Positions 19,092 through 27,772 of a DNA stretch of 64,000 nt are shown here, one piece after another. Within the stretch, counting starts at the first letter, position 1, and each line of letters begins with the position of its first letter. The notes beneath the pieces are model-generated. The model had not been told where the DNA came from. It worked only from the letters and a program-made list of their open reading frames with translations, and searched no databases. The position numbers were made by a program, and so were the translations under genes. Source of the DNA: Tropicimonas aquimaris (lineage in GTDB: Bacteria; Pseudomonadota; Alphaproteobacteria; Rhodobacterales; Rhodobacteraceae); assembly GCF_042676185.1 (NCBI RefSeq), contig NZ_JBHTJT010000051.1, positions 1 through 64,000 of the forward strand, given 5' to 3'.

Positions 19092-20081
19092 ATGCCCGAC
19101 GCCTCCGCGGCCCCCGACCGGACCCAGACCTTTCTCGCCACCGCCCGCCGCGTGATCCGCCGCGAAGGCGAAGCGCTGTCCTTGCTGGCCGAGGCGCTGG
19201 ACGAGGCGTTCGCCGATGCGGTGGCCCTGATCCTCGAAGCGCGCGGCCGGGTGATCGTGTCGGGCATGGGCAAGTCGGGCCACATCGCGCGCAAGCTCGC
19301 GGCGACCCTCGCCTCCACCGGCACGCCGGCGCATTTTGTCCACCCCGCCGAGGCCAGCCACGGCGATCTGGGGATGATGGCCACCGGCGATGTCGCGCTG
19401 CTGCTGTCCAACTCGGGCGAGACCCCGGAACTGGCCGACATGATCGCCTATACCCGGCGGTTCCAGATTCCGTTGATCGGCGTTGCCGGGCGCCCTGGCA
19501 GCACCCTGCTCACCCGCTCCGATGTGGCGCTGCTGCTGCCGCCCGCGCCGGAGGCGTGCGAGACCGGGATTGTGCCGACCACCTCGACCACGATGACCCT
19601 TGCGCTCGGCGACGCGCTCGCCATCGCTCTGATGGAGCATCGCCGCTTCACCCCCGACAAGTTCCGCGAGTTTCATCCCGGCGGCAGTCTCGGCGCCCGG
19701 CTGGCGCGGGTCAGCGACCTGATGCACAGCGGCGAGGCGCTGCCTCTCGTTGCCGCAGGCACACCGATGCGCGACGCGCTGATCGTGATGACGCAAAAGG
19801 GCTTTGGTGTGGTCGGGGTGACTGACGCCAGCGGTCGCCTCGCCGGCATCGTCACCGACGGCGACCTGCGCCGCCACATGGCCGGGCTGCTGGACCTGAC
19901 CGCCGAGGCGGTGATGACCCCTGCCCCGCGCACCATCGGACCCGATGCGCTGGCCGAGGAGGCGCTGGCCGCGATGAACGACCGCAAGATCACCTGCCTT
20001 TTCGTGGTCGACCCGATGGGGACCGGCGAAGCGACCGGAATCCTGCATATTCACGACTGCCTGCGGGCGGGTATCGTCTAG
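19092..20081 (+). CDS. kdsD: arabinose-5-phosphate isomerase, KdsD/KpsF family
   Basis: Converts ribulose-5-phosphate to arabinose-5-phosphate, the first step to Kdo for LPS or Kdo-containing capsule. The 329-residue protein has an N-terminal SIS sugar-phosphate domain with GMGKSGH at 58-64 and a C-terminal pair of CBS domains from about 205 onward, the standard KdsD/GutQ/KpsF layout. It starts 8 bases after rnd and is followed after 4 bases by lptC. The order matches the kdsD-kdsC-lptCAB locus of enterics with kdsC missing. Confidence 0.95.
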   Translation: MPDASAAPDRTQTFLATARRVIRREGEALSLLAEALDEAFADAVALILEARGRVIVSGMGKSGHIARKLAATLASTGTPAHFVHPAEASHGDLGMMATGDVALLLSNSGETPELADMIAYTRRFQIPLIGVAGRPGSTLLTRSDVALLLPPAPEACETGIVPTTSTTMTLALGDALAIALMEHRRFTPDKFREFHPGGSLGARLARVSDLMHSGEALPLVAAGTPMRDALIVMTQKGFGVVGVTDASGRLAGIVTDGDLRRHMAGLLDLTAEAVMTPAPRTIGPDALAEEALAAMNDRKITCLFVVDPMGTGEATGILHIHDCLRAGIV

Positions 20082-20085
20082 GCCG

Positions 20086-20697
20086 ATGGCCACGTTCGAC
20101 AACCTCCACTCCCGCGTGGTGGCATGGCTCAAGGTCCTGCTGCCGCTGATGGCGCTCGCCCTGCTCTCGTCTCTGTTCCTCGTGGCGCGCACCGGCGACA
20201 ACAAGGCCAGCCTGCCCTTTTCGGAACGGGACCTGGAGCAGATGGCGAGCGAGCAGCGGGTGGACGGGCCGGAGTTCTCCGGCGTCACCGAAGACGGCAA
20301 CGCCATAACGCTCAACGCCCGCAGCGCGACTCCGCGCGACGCCAAGGCCAGCGTCGTCGACGCGGTCGAGGTCAGCGGCACGATGGAAACGGGCGACAAC
20401 AGTTCGATCCGCCTGACATCGGACGCCGGAACCGTGCACGCCACAGAATCCCGCACCGTCTTGCGCGGGAATGTTCACATCAGCACCTCGACGGGATACA
20501 AGCTGGACACCGACGAACTCTCCGCCGCGCTCGACCGGACCGACATGGAGACCACCGGACCGGTCTCCGGCACCGGACCCATCGGCAGCATCGACGCCGG
20601 CCGGATGGTCGTGACCCAGTCCGGCGAGGATCGCGATAGCGTGACCGTGGTTTTCAAGGACGGTGTCAGGCTGCTATACGTTCCCGGAAACCAATAG
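20086..20697 (+). CDS. lptC: LPS export bitopic protein LptC
   Basis: Anchored periplasmic component that takes LPS from the LptBFG extractor and hands it to LptA. The 203-residue protein has one N-terminal membrane segment (about 14-34) and a beta-rich periplasmic domain with repeated short strands such as NAITLNAR and TVHATESRTVLRGNVHI. Sequence identity in this family is low, and the assignment rests on size, topology and position between kdsD and lptA. Confidence 0.88.
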   Translation: MATFDNLHSRVVAWLKVLLPLMALALLSSLFLVARTGDNKASLPFSERDLEQMASEQRVDGPEFSGVTEDGNAITLNARSATPRDAKASVVDAVEVSGTMETGDNSSIRLTSDAGTVHATESRTVLRGNVHISTSTGYKLDTDELSAALDRTDMETTGPVSGTGPIGSIDAGRMVVTQSGEDRDSVTVVFKDGVRLLYVPGNQ

Positions 20698-20698
20698 G

Positions 20699-21217
20699 AT
20701 GCTACCAGTGTCGCTCCGGTCCCTGCTGCTTGCCGCAGCGTTTCTCCTTCCCGCCGCCGCCCTCGCGCAGGGCGCCAACATTGGCTTTGGCGGCGCCGAA
20801 CACGACAGCTCCCTGCCCGTAGAGATCACTGCCGACCAGCTCGATGTGAACCAGGCCGATGGACGCGCCAAGTTCACCGGGAATGTCGTCGTCGGCCAGG
20901 GAGAGATGCGTCTGACCGGCGCCGTGGTCGATGTCGAATACGGCGAGAGCGCCACCGGCGAGACCGAGGTCAAGCGCCTGCACGCCTCCGGCGGGGTGAC
21001 CCTGTTCAACGGGGCCGAGGCCGCCGAAGGGCAGGAAGCCGTCTATACGCTCGAGACCGGCGAGGTGGTGATGACCGGCGATGTCGTCCTGACCCAGGGC
21101 GAGAACGCGATGGCCGGCGAGAAGTTGACGGTAAACCTCGACACCGGCACCGGCGTCATGGAGGGCCGCGTGCGGGTGGTGTTCCAGTCGCAGGGCGCGC
21201 AAGGCGACGGCCAATGA
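20699..21217 (+). CDS. lptA: LPS transport periplasmic protein LptA
   Basis: OstA-like periplasmic bridge protein that carries LPS to the outer-membrane LptDE. The 172-residue precursor has a signal peptide ending near ALAQG and the family blocks PVEITADQLDVNQADGRAKF, GNVVVGQGEMRL and NAMAGEKLTVNLDTG. I start it at ATG 20699, one base after the lptC stop; a GTG at 20708 would also leave a good signal peptide. It overlaps lptB by ATGA. Confidence 0.93.
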   Translation: MLPVSLRSLLLAAAFLLPAAALAQGANIGFGGAEHDSSLPVEITADQLDVNQADGRAKFTGNVVVGQGEMRLTGAVVDVEYGESATGETEVKRLHASGGVTLFNGAEAAEGQEAVYTLETGEVVMTGDVVLTQGENAMAGEKLTVNLDTGTGVMEGRVRVVFQSQGAQGDGQ

Positions 21218-21978
21218 ACCGCCCACAGCGCGGATTGACCGTGACGCCCGGCGAGCGCGGTCTGCAGGTCGTGCAGCTGCGCAAGAGCTATCGCCGCCGT
21301 CCGGTGATCCATGACGTCACGCTGGAGTTGCAGCGCGGCGAGGTCGTGGCCCTGCTCGGCCCCAACGGCTCCGGCAAGACCACCTGCTTCTATTCCATCG
21401 CCGGGCTGGTCACGCCCGAATCCGGCCTGGTGCAGATCGACGGCCGCGACGTGACCACCCTGCCGATGTATCGCCGCGCCAAGTTCGGCATCGGCTACCT
21501 GCCGCAGGAGGTCTCGATCTTCCGCGGCATGTCGGTGGAGGACAACATCATGGCGATCCTCGAGATCGCCGTAAAGGACAGGCACAAGCGCCGCGAAAGG
21601 CTGGAAGACCTGCTGTCGGAATTCGCCATCGAGCATCTCCGCCGGGCCTCGGCGCTGTCTCTCTCCGGCGGCGAACGGCGGCGGGTCGAGATCGCGCGCT
21701 GCCTCGCGGCCGAGCCGAAATACCTGCTGCTCGACGAGCCCTTCGCCGGGGTGGACCCGATCTCCGTCGGCGACATCCGTCACCTCGTGATGGATCTCAA
21801 GAACCGCGGGATCGGCGTGCTGATCACCGATCACAACGTCCGCGAGACGCTGGAGATCGTCGACCGCGCCTATATCCTGCACGATGGACAGGTGCTGATG
21901 AGCGGCACTGCCGAGGATGTCGTCCGGGACGAGAACGTCCGCCGGGTCTATCTTGGTCAGAACTTCCGTATCGGCTGA
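21214..21978 (+). CDS. lptB: LPS export ABC transporter ATPase LptB
   Basis: Cytoplasmic ATPase of the LptB2FG machine that extracts LPS from the inner membrane. The 254-residue protein has Walker A GPNGSGKTT (49-57), the LptB-type LSGGERRR signature, Walker B YLLLDEPFAGVDP and the H-loop ITDHNVRETL. The start overlaps lptA. Downstream, where rpoN is expected, there is only a remnant (see 22030-22157) before hpf. lptF and lptG are not in the window. Confidence 0.97.
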   Translation: MNRPQRGLTVTPGERGLQVVQLRKSYRRRPVIHDVTLELQRGEVVALLGPNGSGKTTCFYSIAGLVTPESGLVQIDGRDVTTLPMYRRAKFGIGYLPQEVSIFRGMSVEDNIMAILEIAVKDRHKRRERLEDLLSEFAIEHLRRASALSLSGGERRRVEIARCLAAEPKYLLLDEPFAGVDPISVGDIRHLVMDLKNRGIGVLITDHNVRETLEIVDRAYILHDGQVLMSGTAEDVVRDENVRRVYLGQNFRIG

Positions 21979-22318
21979 CCCGCCTGCAACAGACGCCCCC
22001 GGAGTGGGAACCTTCGCTGGGTCACCGCGTTGAATTTGATACGGATCATTGACGAAACCGCCCCCCGCACGCTGCAATTGCAGGGCCTGCCGGTGCGGGC
22101 ACACGAGGACGCGGGCGTTGACATCGTACGTCGAACCATCGCCAAATACGGGAAATGCCGGAGCTAGCAGCCCTGATCACAACATCGACACCGTCTCGAC
22201 CGCCCCGAGACCACGGCGTGGTGTTGGCATCGCCTTTCCGACAAACGTTTTGCCCTTTTCAACCGGGTCCGCACTCCGCTAGGTGGGCGAACCCTCAACT
22301 TCAACTCAGGGAGGCGAA
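21979..22318 (+). other. lptB-hpf intergenic region
   Basis: 340 bases without an intact gene. The first half contains the rpoN remnant at 22030-22157. The second half (22158-22318) shows no homology I recognise and probably contains the hpf promoter; it ends in a strong GGGAGG ribosome binding site for hpf. Confidence 0.6.
22030..22157 (+). pseudogene. rpoN: remnant of rpoN (sigma-54) C-terminus
   Basis: Between lptB and hpf, the usual place of rpoN, a frame reads LNLIRIIDETAPRT, then VRAHEDAGVDIVRRTIAKY. This matches the end of sigma-54, including the RpoN box (ARRTVAKYRE in the consensus). After AKY the frame gives GKCRS and a stop, but a one-base shift restores REM, as expected if one C was lost from a run near 22149. 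The remaining roughly 430 codons of rpoN are missing and the tail lies directly behind the lptB stop. No start codon or ribosome binding site is evident. Confidence 0.75.
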
Positions 22319-22897
22319 ATGCGCTACCAGATCAGCGGTCACCAGATCGACATTGGGGAATCCCTCACCAACCATGTCAAAACCGAGCTTGGCGAAGCGA
22401 TTGCCAAGTATGCGGAGCGTCCGACCGACGCCCAGGTGATCTTTTCGAAGCGCGGCCACGAATACATCTGCGAGGCGACGGTCCACCTGTCTACAGGTCT
22501 CAACGCCTCCGCCAGCGGCCGCGCGCCCGAGATCTACGCCGCCTTCGACGACACATGCGAGAAGATGGAGAAGCAACTCCGTCGCTACAAGCGCCGCCTG
22601 AAGGATCACTATCGGGATCGCAAGGAGCCGGTTGAAGTCTTCGGCGCGTCCTCGTATATCCTCGCCGCATCGGATGACGGGGTAGATGAGCAGGAACCTG
22701 AAACGCTCCAGCCCATGATCATCGCGGAGATGGAAACCAGCATCCCGAGCCTGTCCGTAGGCGAGGCGGTAATGCAGATGGAGCTGGCCGGAGCGCCGGT
22801 TCTGATCTTCCATCCGGAAGGAAAAACAAGCCTGAACGTGGTGTACCGCCGCGACGATGGCAACATCGGATGGATCGATCCCTCGGACAAGGCCTGA
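22319..22897 (+). CDS. hpf: ribosome hibernation promoting factor, long form
   Basis: Binds the decoding region of idle 30S subunits and, in the long form, dimerises ribosomes into 100S particles. The 192-residue protein has the N-terminal HPF/RaiA domain (about 1-100, RYQISGHQIDIGESLTNHV and ATVHLSTG) and the C-terminal dimerisation domain (about 130-190, SVGEAVMQMELAGAPVLIF and RRDDGNIGWIDP). GGGAGG lies 5-6 bases before ATG 22319. It is followed by ptsN, the standard order. Confidence 0.96.
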   Translation: MRYQISGHQIDIGESLTNHVKTELGEAIAKYAERPTDAQVIFSKRGHEYICEATVHLSTGLNASASGRAPEIYAAFDDTCEKMEKQLRRYKRRLKDHYRDRKEPVEVFGASSYILAASDDGVDEQEPETLQPMIIAEMETSIPSLSVGEAVMQMELAGAPVLIFHPEGKTSLNVVYRRDDGNIGWIDPSDKA

Positions 22898-22934
22898 ACC
22901 GGCCTGACTGAAACCCGGGGCGACTGGAGGAAGT

Positions 22935-23399
22935 ATGAACCTGTCGAGCATTCTGAAGCCCGACGCCGTCAAGGTGATTTCCGAGGCGAGCAGCAAGAAG
23001 CGGCTGTTCCAGCGCCTCGCGGAGGCGGCGGAAGCCTCCTACGGTCTTGACGGCGATGCGGCGCTTGAGGCCCTGCTCGAGAGGGAAGGCCTCGGTCCGA
23101 CCGGTGTGGGCAGCGGCATTGCGCTGCCCCATGCCCGGGTCAAGGATGCCAAGGCCGTCCGGGGCGTGTTCTTCCGCCTCGAACGGCCGCTGGAATTCGG
23201 CGCGGTCGACCGCCAGCCGGTCGATCTCGTATTCGCGCTGTTCGCGCCCGAGAACTCGGGCGTGGACCACCTCAAGGCACTGGCGCTGATTTCCCGGACC
23301 ATGCGCGACGCCGGGGTCTGCGAGAAGCTTCGCGCCAATGACAACCCGGCAACCCTCTACACCGTCCTGACCGAAGGCCGGCCCTCGCAGGCTGCCTGA
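22935..23399 (+). CDS. ptsN: PTS IIA-like nitrogen regulatory protein
   Basis: EIIA-Ntr of the regulatory phosphotransferase chain (PtsP-PtsO-PtsN), which responds to nitrogen and carbon status. The 154-residue protein has the PTS EIIA type-2 fold, with the phospho-accepting H66 in VGSGIALPHARV. Start is supported by GGAGG five to ten bases upstream. It follows hpf by 37 bases. It has survived although its classical neighbour rpoN has decayed, so its targets here must be independent of a local sigma-54. Confidence 0.95.
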   Translation: MNLSSILKPDAVKVISEASSKKRLFQRLAEAAEASYGLDGDAALEALLEREGLGPTGVGSGIALPHARVKDAKAVRGVFFRLERPLEFGAVDRQPVDLVFALFAPENSGVDHLKALALISRTMRDAGVCEKLRANDNPATLYTVLTEGRPSQAA

Positions 23400-23412
23400 C
23401 CGGCCGCGGGCG

Positions 23413-24846
23413 TCAGCCCGGCGTCCATCCCCGGAATCCGAAACTCATGTAATCGCGATTGTAGGCGCCGCGCGCGGCGGCCTCGATCTCGTCATCGTGG
23501 ATCTGCGCCAGCCGTGCGCCACCGAAGCCCTCGAGAGACGGTGGCGGAGGCATCCGCTCCAACCCGATCTGTTGGCATAGCTGGCCGAGGCCGAGCTTGA
23601 GCTGGCCGTCCCGGATCACCATGTCGGGCGGCAGGATCTCGGCCATCGACTGGATCAGGCTCGCCTGGGTCGAGAACGCCGGATCGGTGCGCAGGCGGGT
23701 CTGGCCCGCAAGGTTGCGCCGCAGGAACTTAAGAAACCCGAGAAAGGCCGCGCGGTGATCGGCCGGATCGTAGCTTTCGTCTGGCGCAGCCTCGGGGATC
23801 GGCAGCCCGTCGTTCTCCCTCAGGTCGTTGCGGATCGCGGCAAAGCTGCCTGGACCGGTGGGAAGGATGTAGCGGTCGAAGACGCCATGCGCCCGTGCGA
23901 CCGGATGGCTGACGATGGTGAAGCCGCGGGCGTTCTTGTGCTGGTTCTTCCACTGGCGCAGCATCTTCTGGTTGAACCCCGAGGCCAGCGCCTCGGGCCC
24001 CTCAACGCCGTCGAGCCGCGCCATCCAAGCAAGGATCGACTCGGTCGGGCCGCCCTTGACCGGCTGGAAAAGGAGCGGTGTCTGCACACAGGCGCGCCAT
24101 GTCGGTACCGAGGCGCCCTGCTTCGGTTCCCCCTCGCCTCGCCGCGCCAGCGCCAGAAGCTCCATGCCCGACAGGGCCGCCTGCATCTCCGCGAAGTTCT
24201 CCACCTTGGCGGAGAGCGGCGCGGGGTTCTGCCGCTTGAGCCGGTTCGAAAGCCCGTTCAGCCGGTGCGTCACCCCGAGGAAGGCCGCGAGCCCGTTGAC
24301 CACGTCGAGCTGCCCGGTCTCCTCGTAGCTCAATTCGAACGCGGTCTGCCCGGACACCTGTAGCGCCCGCCGGACCCGGTCTCGAAAGGCGGTCTGGCGC
24401 GCCAGCACCGCCTCGAATTCGGCCGCGTCGAACCGAATCCTCGCAACCTTGCGATGCGCATCGTTGGTCAGCCGCCACTGACCGGTCTCGGAGGCGATCT
24501 TGCGCGAGACATAGGCCTCGAGCGGGTTGCGCGAGAGCAGGATCTTGGCGATGTGCGGATCGGGCAGTACTGCGTCCAGCACGCGCGGGTCGTGGTCGTG
24601 GAAAAAGCGGAAGCCTCCCAGCCCATCCGTCTCTTCACGGATCCGCCTCATCAATTCCAGCGGGTCGGCCTTGCGGGCCTCGAGGTCCATCCCGAACAGG
24701 TCCGGCCAGTTGTGCTGGCCGACGAAGCCCGGGTTGAACGCCTCGCCGTGGCAGGTCAGCCCGGGAAAGAGATTGAGCGACTCCTCCAGGAAGTTCGATC
24801 CCGTACGCATCTCGGCAAACAGGACAAAACCGTCGAACCGCTCCAT
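23413..24846 (-). CDS. two-domain sulfotransferase
   Basis: A 477-residue protein whose N-terminal part (about 1-250) looks like NodH-type/Stf0 sulfotransferases. The start FVLFAEMRTGSNFLEESL carries the 5'-phosphosulfate-binding motif for PAPS. The C-terminal part (from about 300) begins with TIVSHPVARAHGVFDRYI and continues with HRAAFLGFLKFLRRNLAGQT, which resembles a second sulfotransferase-type domain of the kind found in Rhodobacteraceae. It likely sulfates a surface glycan. The gene is last in a run with GT14 and GT2 transferases, 3 bases after the former. It converges on ptsN. Confidence 0.8.
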   Translation of the reverse strand: MERFDGFVLFAEMRTGSNFLEESLNLFPGLTCHGEAFNPGFVGQHNWPDLFGMDLEARKADPLELMRRIREETDGLGGFRFFHDHDPRVLDAVLPDPHIAKILLSRNPLEAYVSRKIASETGQWRLTNDAHRKVARIRFDAAEFEAVLARQTAFRDRVRRALQVSGQTAFELSYEETGQLDVVNGLAAFLGVTHRLNGLSNRLKRQNPAPLSAKVENFAEMQAALSGMELLALARRGEGEPKQGASVPTWRACVQTPLLFQPVKGGPTESILAWMARLDGVEGPEALASGFNQKMLRQWKNQHKNARGFTIVSHPVARAHGVFDRYILPTGPGSFAAIRNDLRENDGLPIPEAAPDESYDPADHRAAFLGFLKFLRRNLAGQTRLRTDPAFSTQASLIQSMAEILPPDMVIRDGQLKLGLGQLCQQIGLERMPPPPSLEGFGGARLAQIHDDEIEAAARGAYNRDYMSFGFRGWTPG

Positions 24847-24849
24847 CGC

Positions 24850-26550
24850 CTATTTCACCACGTAACGCCGCTGCGTGTCCGGCTGCAGGGGCGCCGGATC
24901 GTAGCCGGCGGGGAAATCACCGGCGACATGCAGGTTCATCCCCTCGTTCTTCAGCTCCTGCAGGAACCGGCCGAACCCGGTCAGGTCGGTGAGGCGCGGC
25001 GCCTCGGTCAGCCGGCGGGCGCCGCGCGGCGAGACCTCGTCAAGGATCTCCTGCAGGTGGTCCATCGGTGCTTCGATAAATTCCGCCAGCGTCCAGATCC
25101 GGATCCGCGCCTTCGCCCAATGGGCACGCAGCCGCTCCACATGGGCCTGCTCGATCCGCTGGAGCCGGGCAGCTTCCTTGCGAACCTCCTCCGAAGTCGC
25201 CTTGCGCCGGAACAGCCGGATCGCCCAGGCGCCGGTGATCACCGAGATCTGCGCATGGGGATCGCCGGTCATGAAATCGGTGGGATACTGGTTGTCCGCC
25301 GGTCCGAACATGAAGCACTGCCGCTCGCCCCGCGTCGACCAGGTCAGGTTGGTCAGGAAGGCGCAGGGGTTGTAGTCCCGCAGCGCCGCGCTGTCGGGCA
25401 GGCTGCCGTTGTAGACCTTCTCCCCCCCGGCGAAATGGGCGCGGTCGGGCGCATAGAGATGGCCATGCACCCGGCAGCCGGTGGTCTTGCTGAGCCAGCT
25501 TTCGAAATGCTCGAATAAGTCTGAGAAGCCCTCGAAGACCGAATAGGGCCCGCAGGATTTTCCGTTGTCGCGGTCGCTCAGGGGGAACCGGCTCTGCATG
25601 TAGAGCCCCGGCCGGCCCCGCAGCCGCCGTTCCACCGCATGAGTGAAAAGCCGGTCGATCTTGCCCGGATTGGGCTCGGCGTTCTTGGTGACCTGCGGGT
25701 CGTTCGAGAGCAGGCTCGAGTAGAGCCGGTCAGCCCGCGGCCAGATCTTGCGCGCGACGAAGCAGTCGGAGCGGCGCAAGAGTTGCAGGTGGTCGTCGTA
25801 GAAAGTGTGCGGCTTGCCCTGGAAATCGAACTTGGAGAGCGTCAGCGACCGGCTTTCCACGCGGGTTGCGTGAAGCCGCACGAGGCTCTGGAAATAGCTC
25901 TCGTCCGGGATCCAGACGCTCTGGAAGAACCGTTCGTATTCGCCGCGCCGCGGATCGCCGAGGATCGCCTCCAGAGTTGCCCGCGTCAGGCACCACCATT
26001 GCGAGCCCAGGTGCGGAACCAGCCCGGCCGGCAGGCTGCGCTTCATCCCGAGGCCGCGTTGCAGGGTGACGAACCGGTCGAACAATCCGCGCTGCGTCTT
26101 GAACGAGAAGGGAAAGCGCAGGGTGAAGCGCTCGCGGTCAAACCCGCCCTTGGACCAGTCGACATCGTCGATGGTCGCCGACTCGATGAAATCCGTGTGC
26201 GGGCGTTCGGCGAGATAGGCGCGCAACTCGGGCACCGGGCGCAACGGAAGGCAGGAACCGGAAGCGAGGTAGACATGACTGACCTTCGGGAAGCTTTCGA
26301 GCATCAGCGCGCTGGCGTCGATCGTCGCTCCGACGATGCCCCAGGTGCCCCATTCGCAGCGCCGCCGGGGCTCCACGAAACGGATGTTCGGATTCCCCGC
26401 CAGCGCGGCGCGAAAGGCGTCGAACCGCTCCTCCGGCACGGCGCGGTCGGCATGAATGACCACCGGGCATCCGCTGCCGGCCCAGTGCCGTGCGACCTGC
26501 GCCGCCCGGTCGAGCGCGGTGTGCACCAGCAGGATGAAGCCCACGCTCAT
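24850..26550 (-). CDS. GT14-type (core-2/I-branching) glycosyltransferase with DUF5928 tail
   Basis: A 566-residue cytoplasmic glycosyltransferase. The first 250 residues match the beta-1,6-N-acetylglucosaminyltransferase (branching enzyme, GT14) fold: FILLVHTALDRAAQV, VVIHADRAVP, CEWGTWGIVGATI, HVYLASGSCLPLRPVPEL. The long C-terminal half (about 270-566) is the region called DUF5928 in this lineage, role unknown. Acceptor is unknown, probably a capsular or exopolysaccharide. I take ATG 26550, which overlaps the stop of the preceding GT2 gene (ATGA); a longer frame to 26619 would run into that gene. Confidence 0.85.
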   Translation of the reverse strand: MSVGFILLVHTALDRAAQVARHWAGSGCPVVIHADRAVPEERFDAFRAALAGNPNIRFVEPRRRCEWGTWGIVGATIDASALMLESFPKVSHVYLASGSCLPLRPVPELRAYLAERPHTDFIESATIDDVDWSKGGFDRERFTLRFPFSFKTQRGLFDRFVTLQRGLGMKRSLPAGLVPHLGSQWWCLTRATLEAILGDPRRGEYERFFQSVWIPDESYFQSLVRLHATRVESRSLTLSKFDFQGKPHTFYDDHLQLLRRSDCFVARKIWPRADRLYSSLLSNDPQVTKNAEPNPGKIDRLFTHAVERRLRGRPGLYMQSRFPLSDRDNGKSCGPYSVFEGFSDLFEHFESWLSKTTGCRVHGHLYAPDRAHFAGGEKVYNGSLPDSAALRDYNPCAFLTNLTWSTRGERQCFMFGPADNQYPTDFMTGDPHAQISVITGAWAIRLFRRKATSEEVRKEAARLQRIEQAHVERLRAHWAKARIRIWTLAEFIEAPMDHLQEILDEVSPRGARRLTEAPRLTDLTGFGRFLQELKNEGMNLHVAGDFPAGYDPAPLQPDTQRRYVVK

Positions 26551-27593
26551 GCCCAGTTCCCCTTGGACATCAGGCCGAGGATCTCGAGCTGGCGCCAGTT
26601 GATGTAGCGCTCTGACCACTTGGTCCAGAGATCCGTCCGGTTGGCCATCCCGTCGCGATAGGCCCGGTATTCCCGGCCGCCCGCGTAATGCTCGCCGCGC
26701 GCAAGCTCCTCTTCCGCCTTGCCGGCCAGCGTGTTGAGAAACTTGGCATGGAGCAGCGCGCCCGACGTCTTCTCCCCGCCGTGGTCGTCATAGACCCGGT
26801 TCAGCCCGCGCGGCAGCAGCATATGCGTCGATTGCGCGTAGACGTACTCACGCCGCCATTTCACCAGCGGGATCTTGTTGAGCGAGGGTGCAGCGGAGGG
26901 CTGGTCGGCAAAGAACACCCGCGCGCGCGGCCCGCCCTGGATCCACAGGTTGTGGTAGAGCGGGTTGCGCGAGATGAAGTAGTTGCCGCTGTCGAACCAC
27001 GAGGCGATCTCGAACGGATCCTGCCCTTCGCGGTAGGCCTCGGCGTCGATCGGACCCTTGGGATACATGTCCACCAGCATCGCCGAGAAACTGCGCAGCC
27101 CGCAGGTATCGAGCCAGCCGGTCAGCGCCTGGATCGGCCGGGTGTCGCAGAACGGATAGATGAAGAACTCGTCCGGATCGACAACCAGCGTCCAGTGCCC
27201 GTGGCCGTGCTGCCATTGCAGCCAGTTCAGCCAGTCCACCCCGTAGCGGGCACGCTTGTAGCTGGCCTGCGTGGTCCAGAGGGAAACATCCGCCTGATCG
27301 GCGAGGAACTGGCTGGAGCCATCGGTCGAGCCGTTGTCGACCATCAGGAAATGGCCGACCCCCTGCCGACGGTAATAATCCAGGAAATATGGCAGCCGCA
27401 CCCGCTCGTTGCGCAGAGTGGTGAAGGCGAGCACATCCTCCTCGCCGATCGCGCGGGTCCGGTCGGCGACCACGGTCAGCTCCCGCCGTTTCCGGAAGGC
27501 CCGGATCCGGTACCGCTTGCGCCGCAGTCGCAGCCGATAGGACTCGATCACGCTCACCGCCCCGCCCCTTTTCGAAGGTTGCGGCGCGACCAT
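26547..27593 (-). CDS. GT2-type glycosyltransferase (first paralogue)
   Basis: A 348-residue glycosyltransferase of the GT2-like family (Glyco_tranf_2_4 type) common in Rhodobacteraceae surface-polysaccharide loci. It shows LRNERVRLPYFLDYYRRQGV at 60-79, DNGSTDGS at 86-93, and the metal/nucleotide-binding DPDEF with D139 and D141. The N-terminus is strongly basic (about 17-38), suggesting membrane association. It is related along its length to the protein at 27773-28810, so one probably arose by duplication. A GTG at 27557 is a possible later start. It heads the run GT2, GT14, sulfotransferase. Confidence 0.85.
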   Translation of the reverse strand: MVAPQPSKRGGAVSVIESYRLRLRRKRYRIRAFRKRRELTVVADRTRAIGEEDVLAFTTLRNERVRLPYFLDYYRRQGVGHFLMVDNGSTDGSSQFLADQADVSLWTTQASYKRARYGVDWLNWLQWQHGHGHWTLVVDPDEFFIYPFCDTRPIQALTGWLDTCGLRSFSAMLVDMYPKGPIDAEAYREGQDPFEIASWFDSGNYFISRNPLYHNLWIQGGPRARVFFADQPSAAPSLNKIPLVKWRREYVYAQSTHMLLPRGLNRVYDDHGGEKTSGALLHAKFLNTLAGKAEEELARGEHYAGGREYRAYRDGMANRTDLWTKWSERYINWRQLEILGLMSKGNWA

Positions 27594-27772
27594 GGACCCG
27601 CGAGGTTAACGCGGCCTTTCCTCGGGCCATCGGCGCGGGGTGTCATCTGCCTGGATCGTGTCGGAAACAAGGTCTGCCTGCTGTGCCCTGACTGCTTCTT
27701 TGGTTCACGTTAGGCAATGGCGCGGTCGGGGTAAACTGCAAGTGATTCGCCCAGCCTCCTCGGAGGCGCTTT

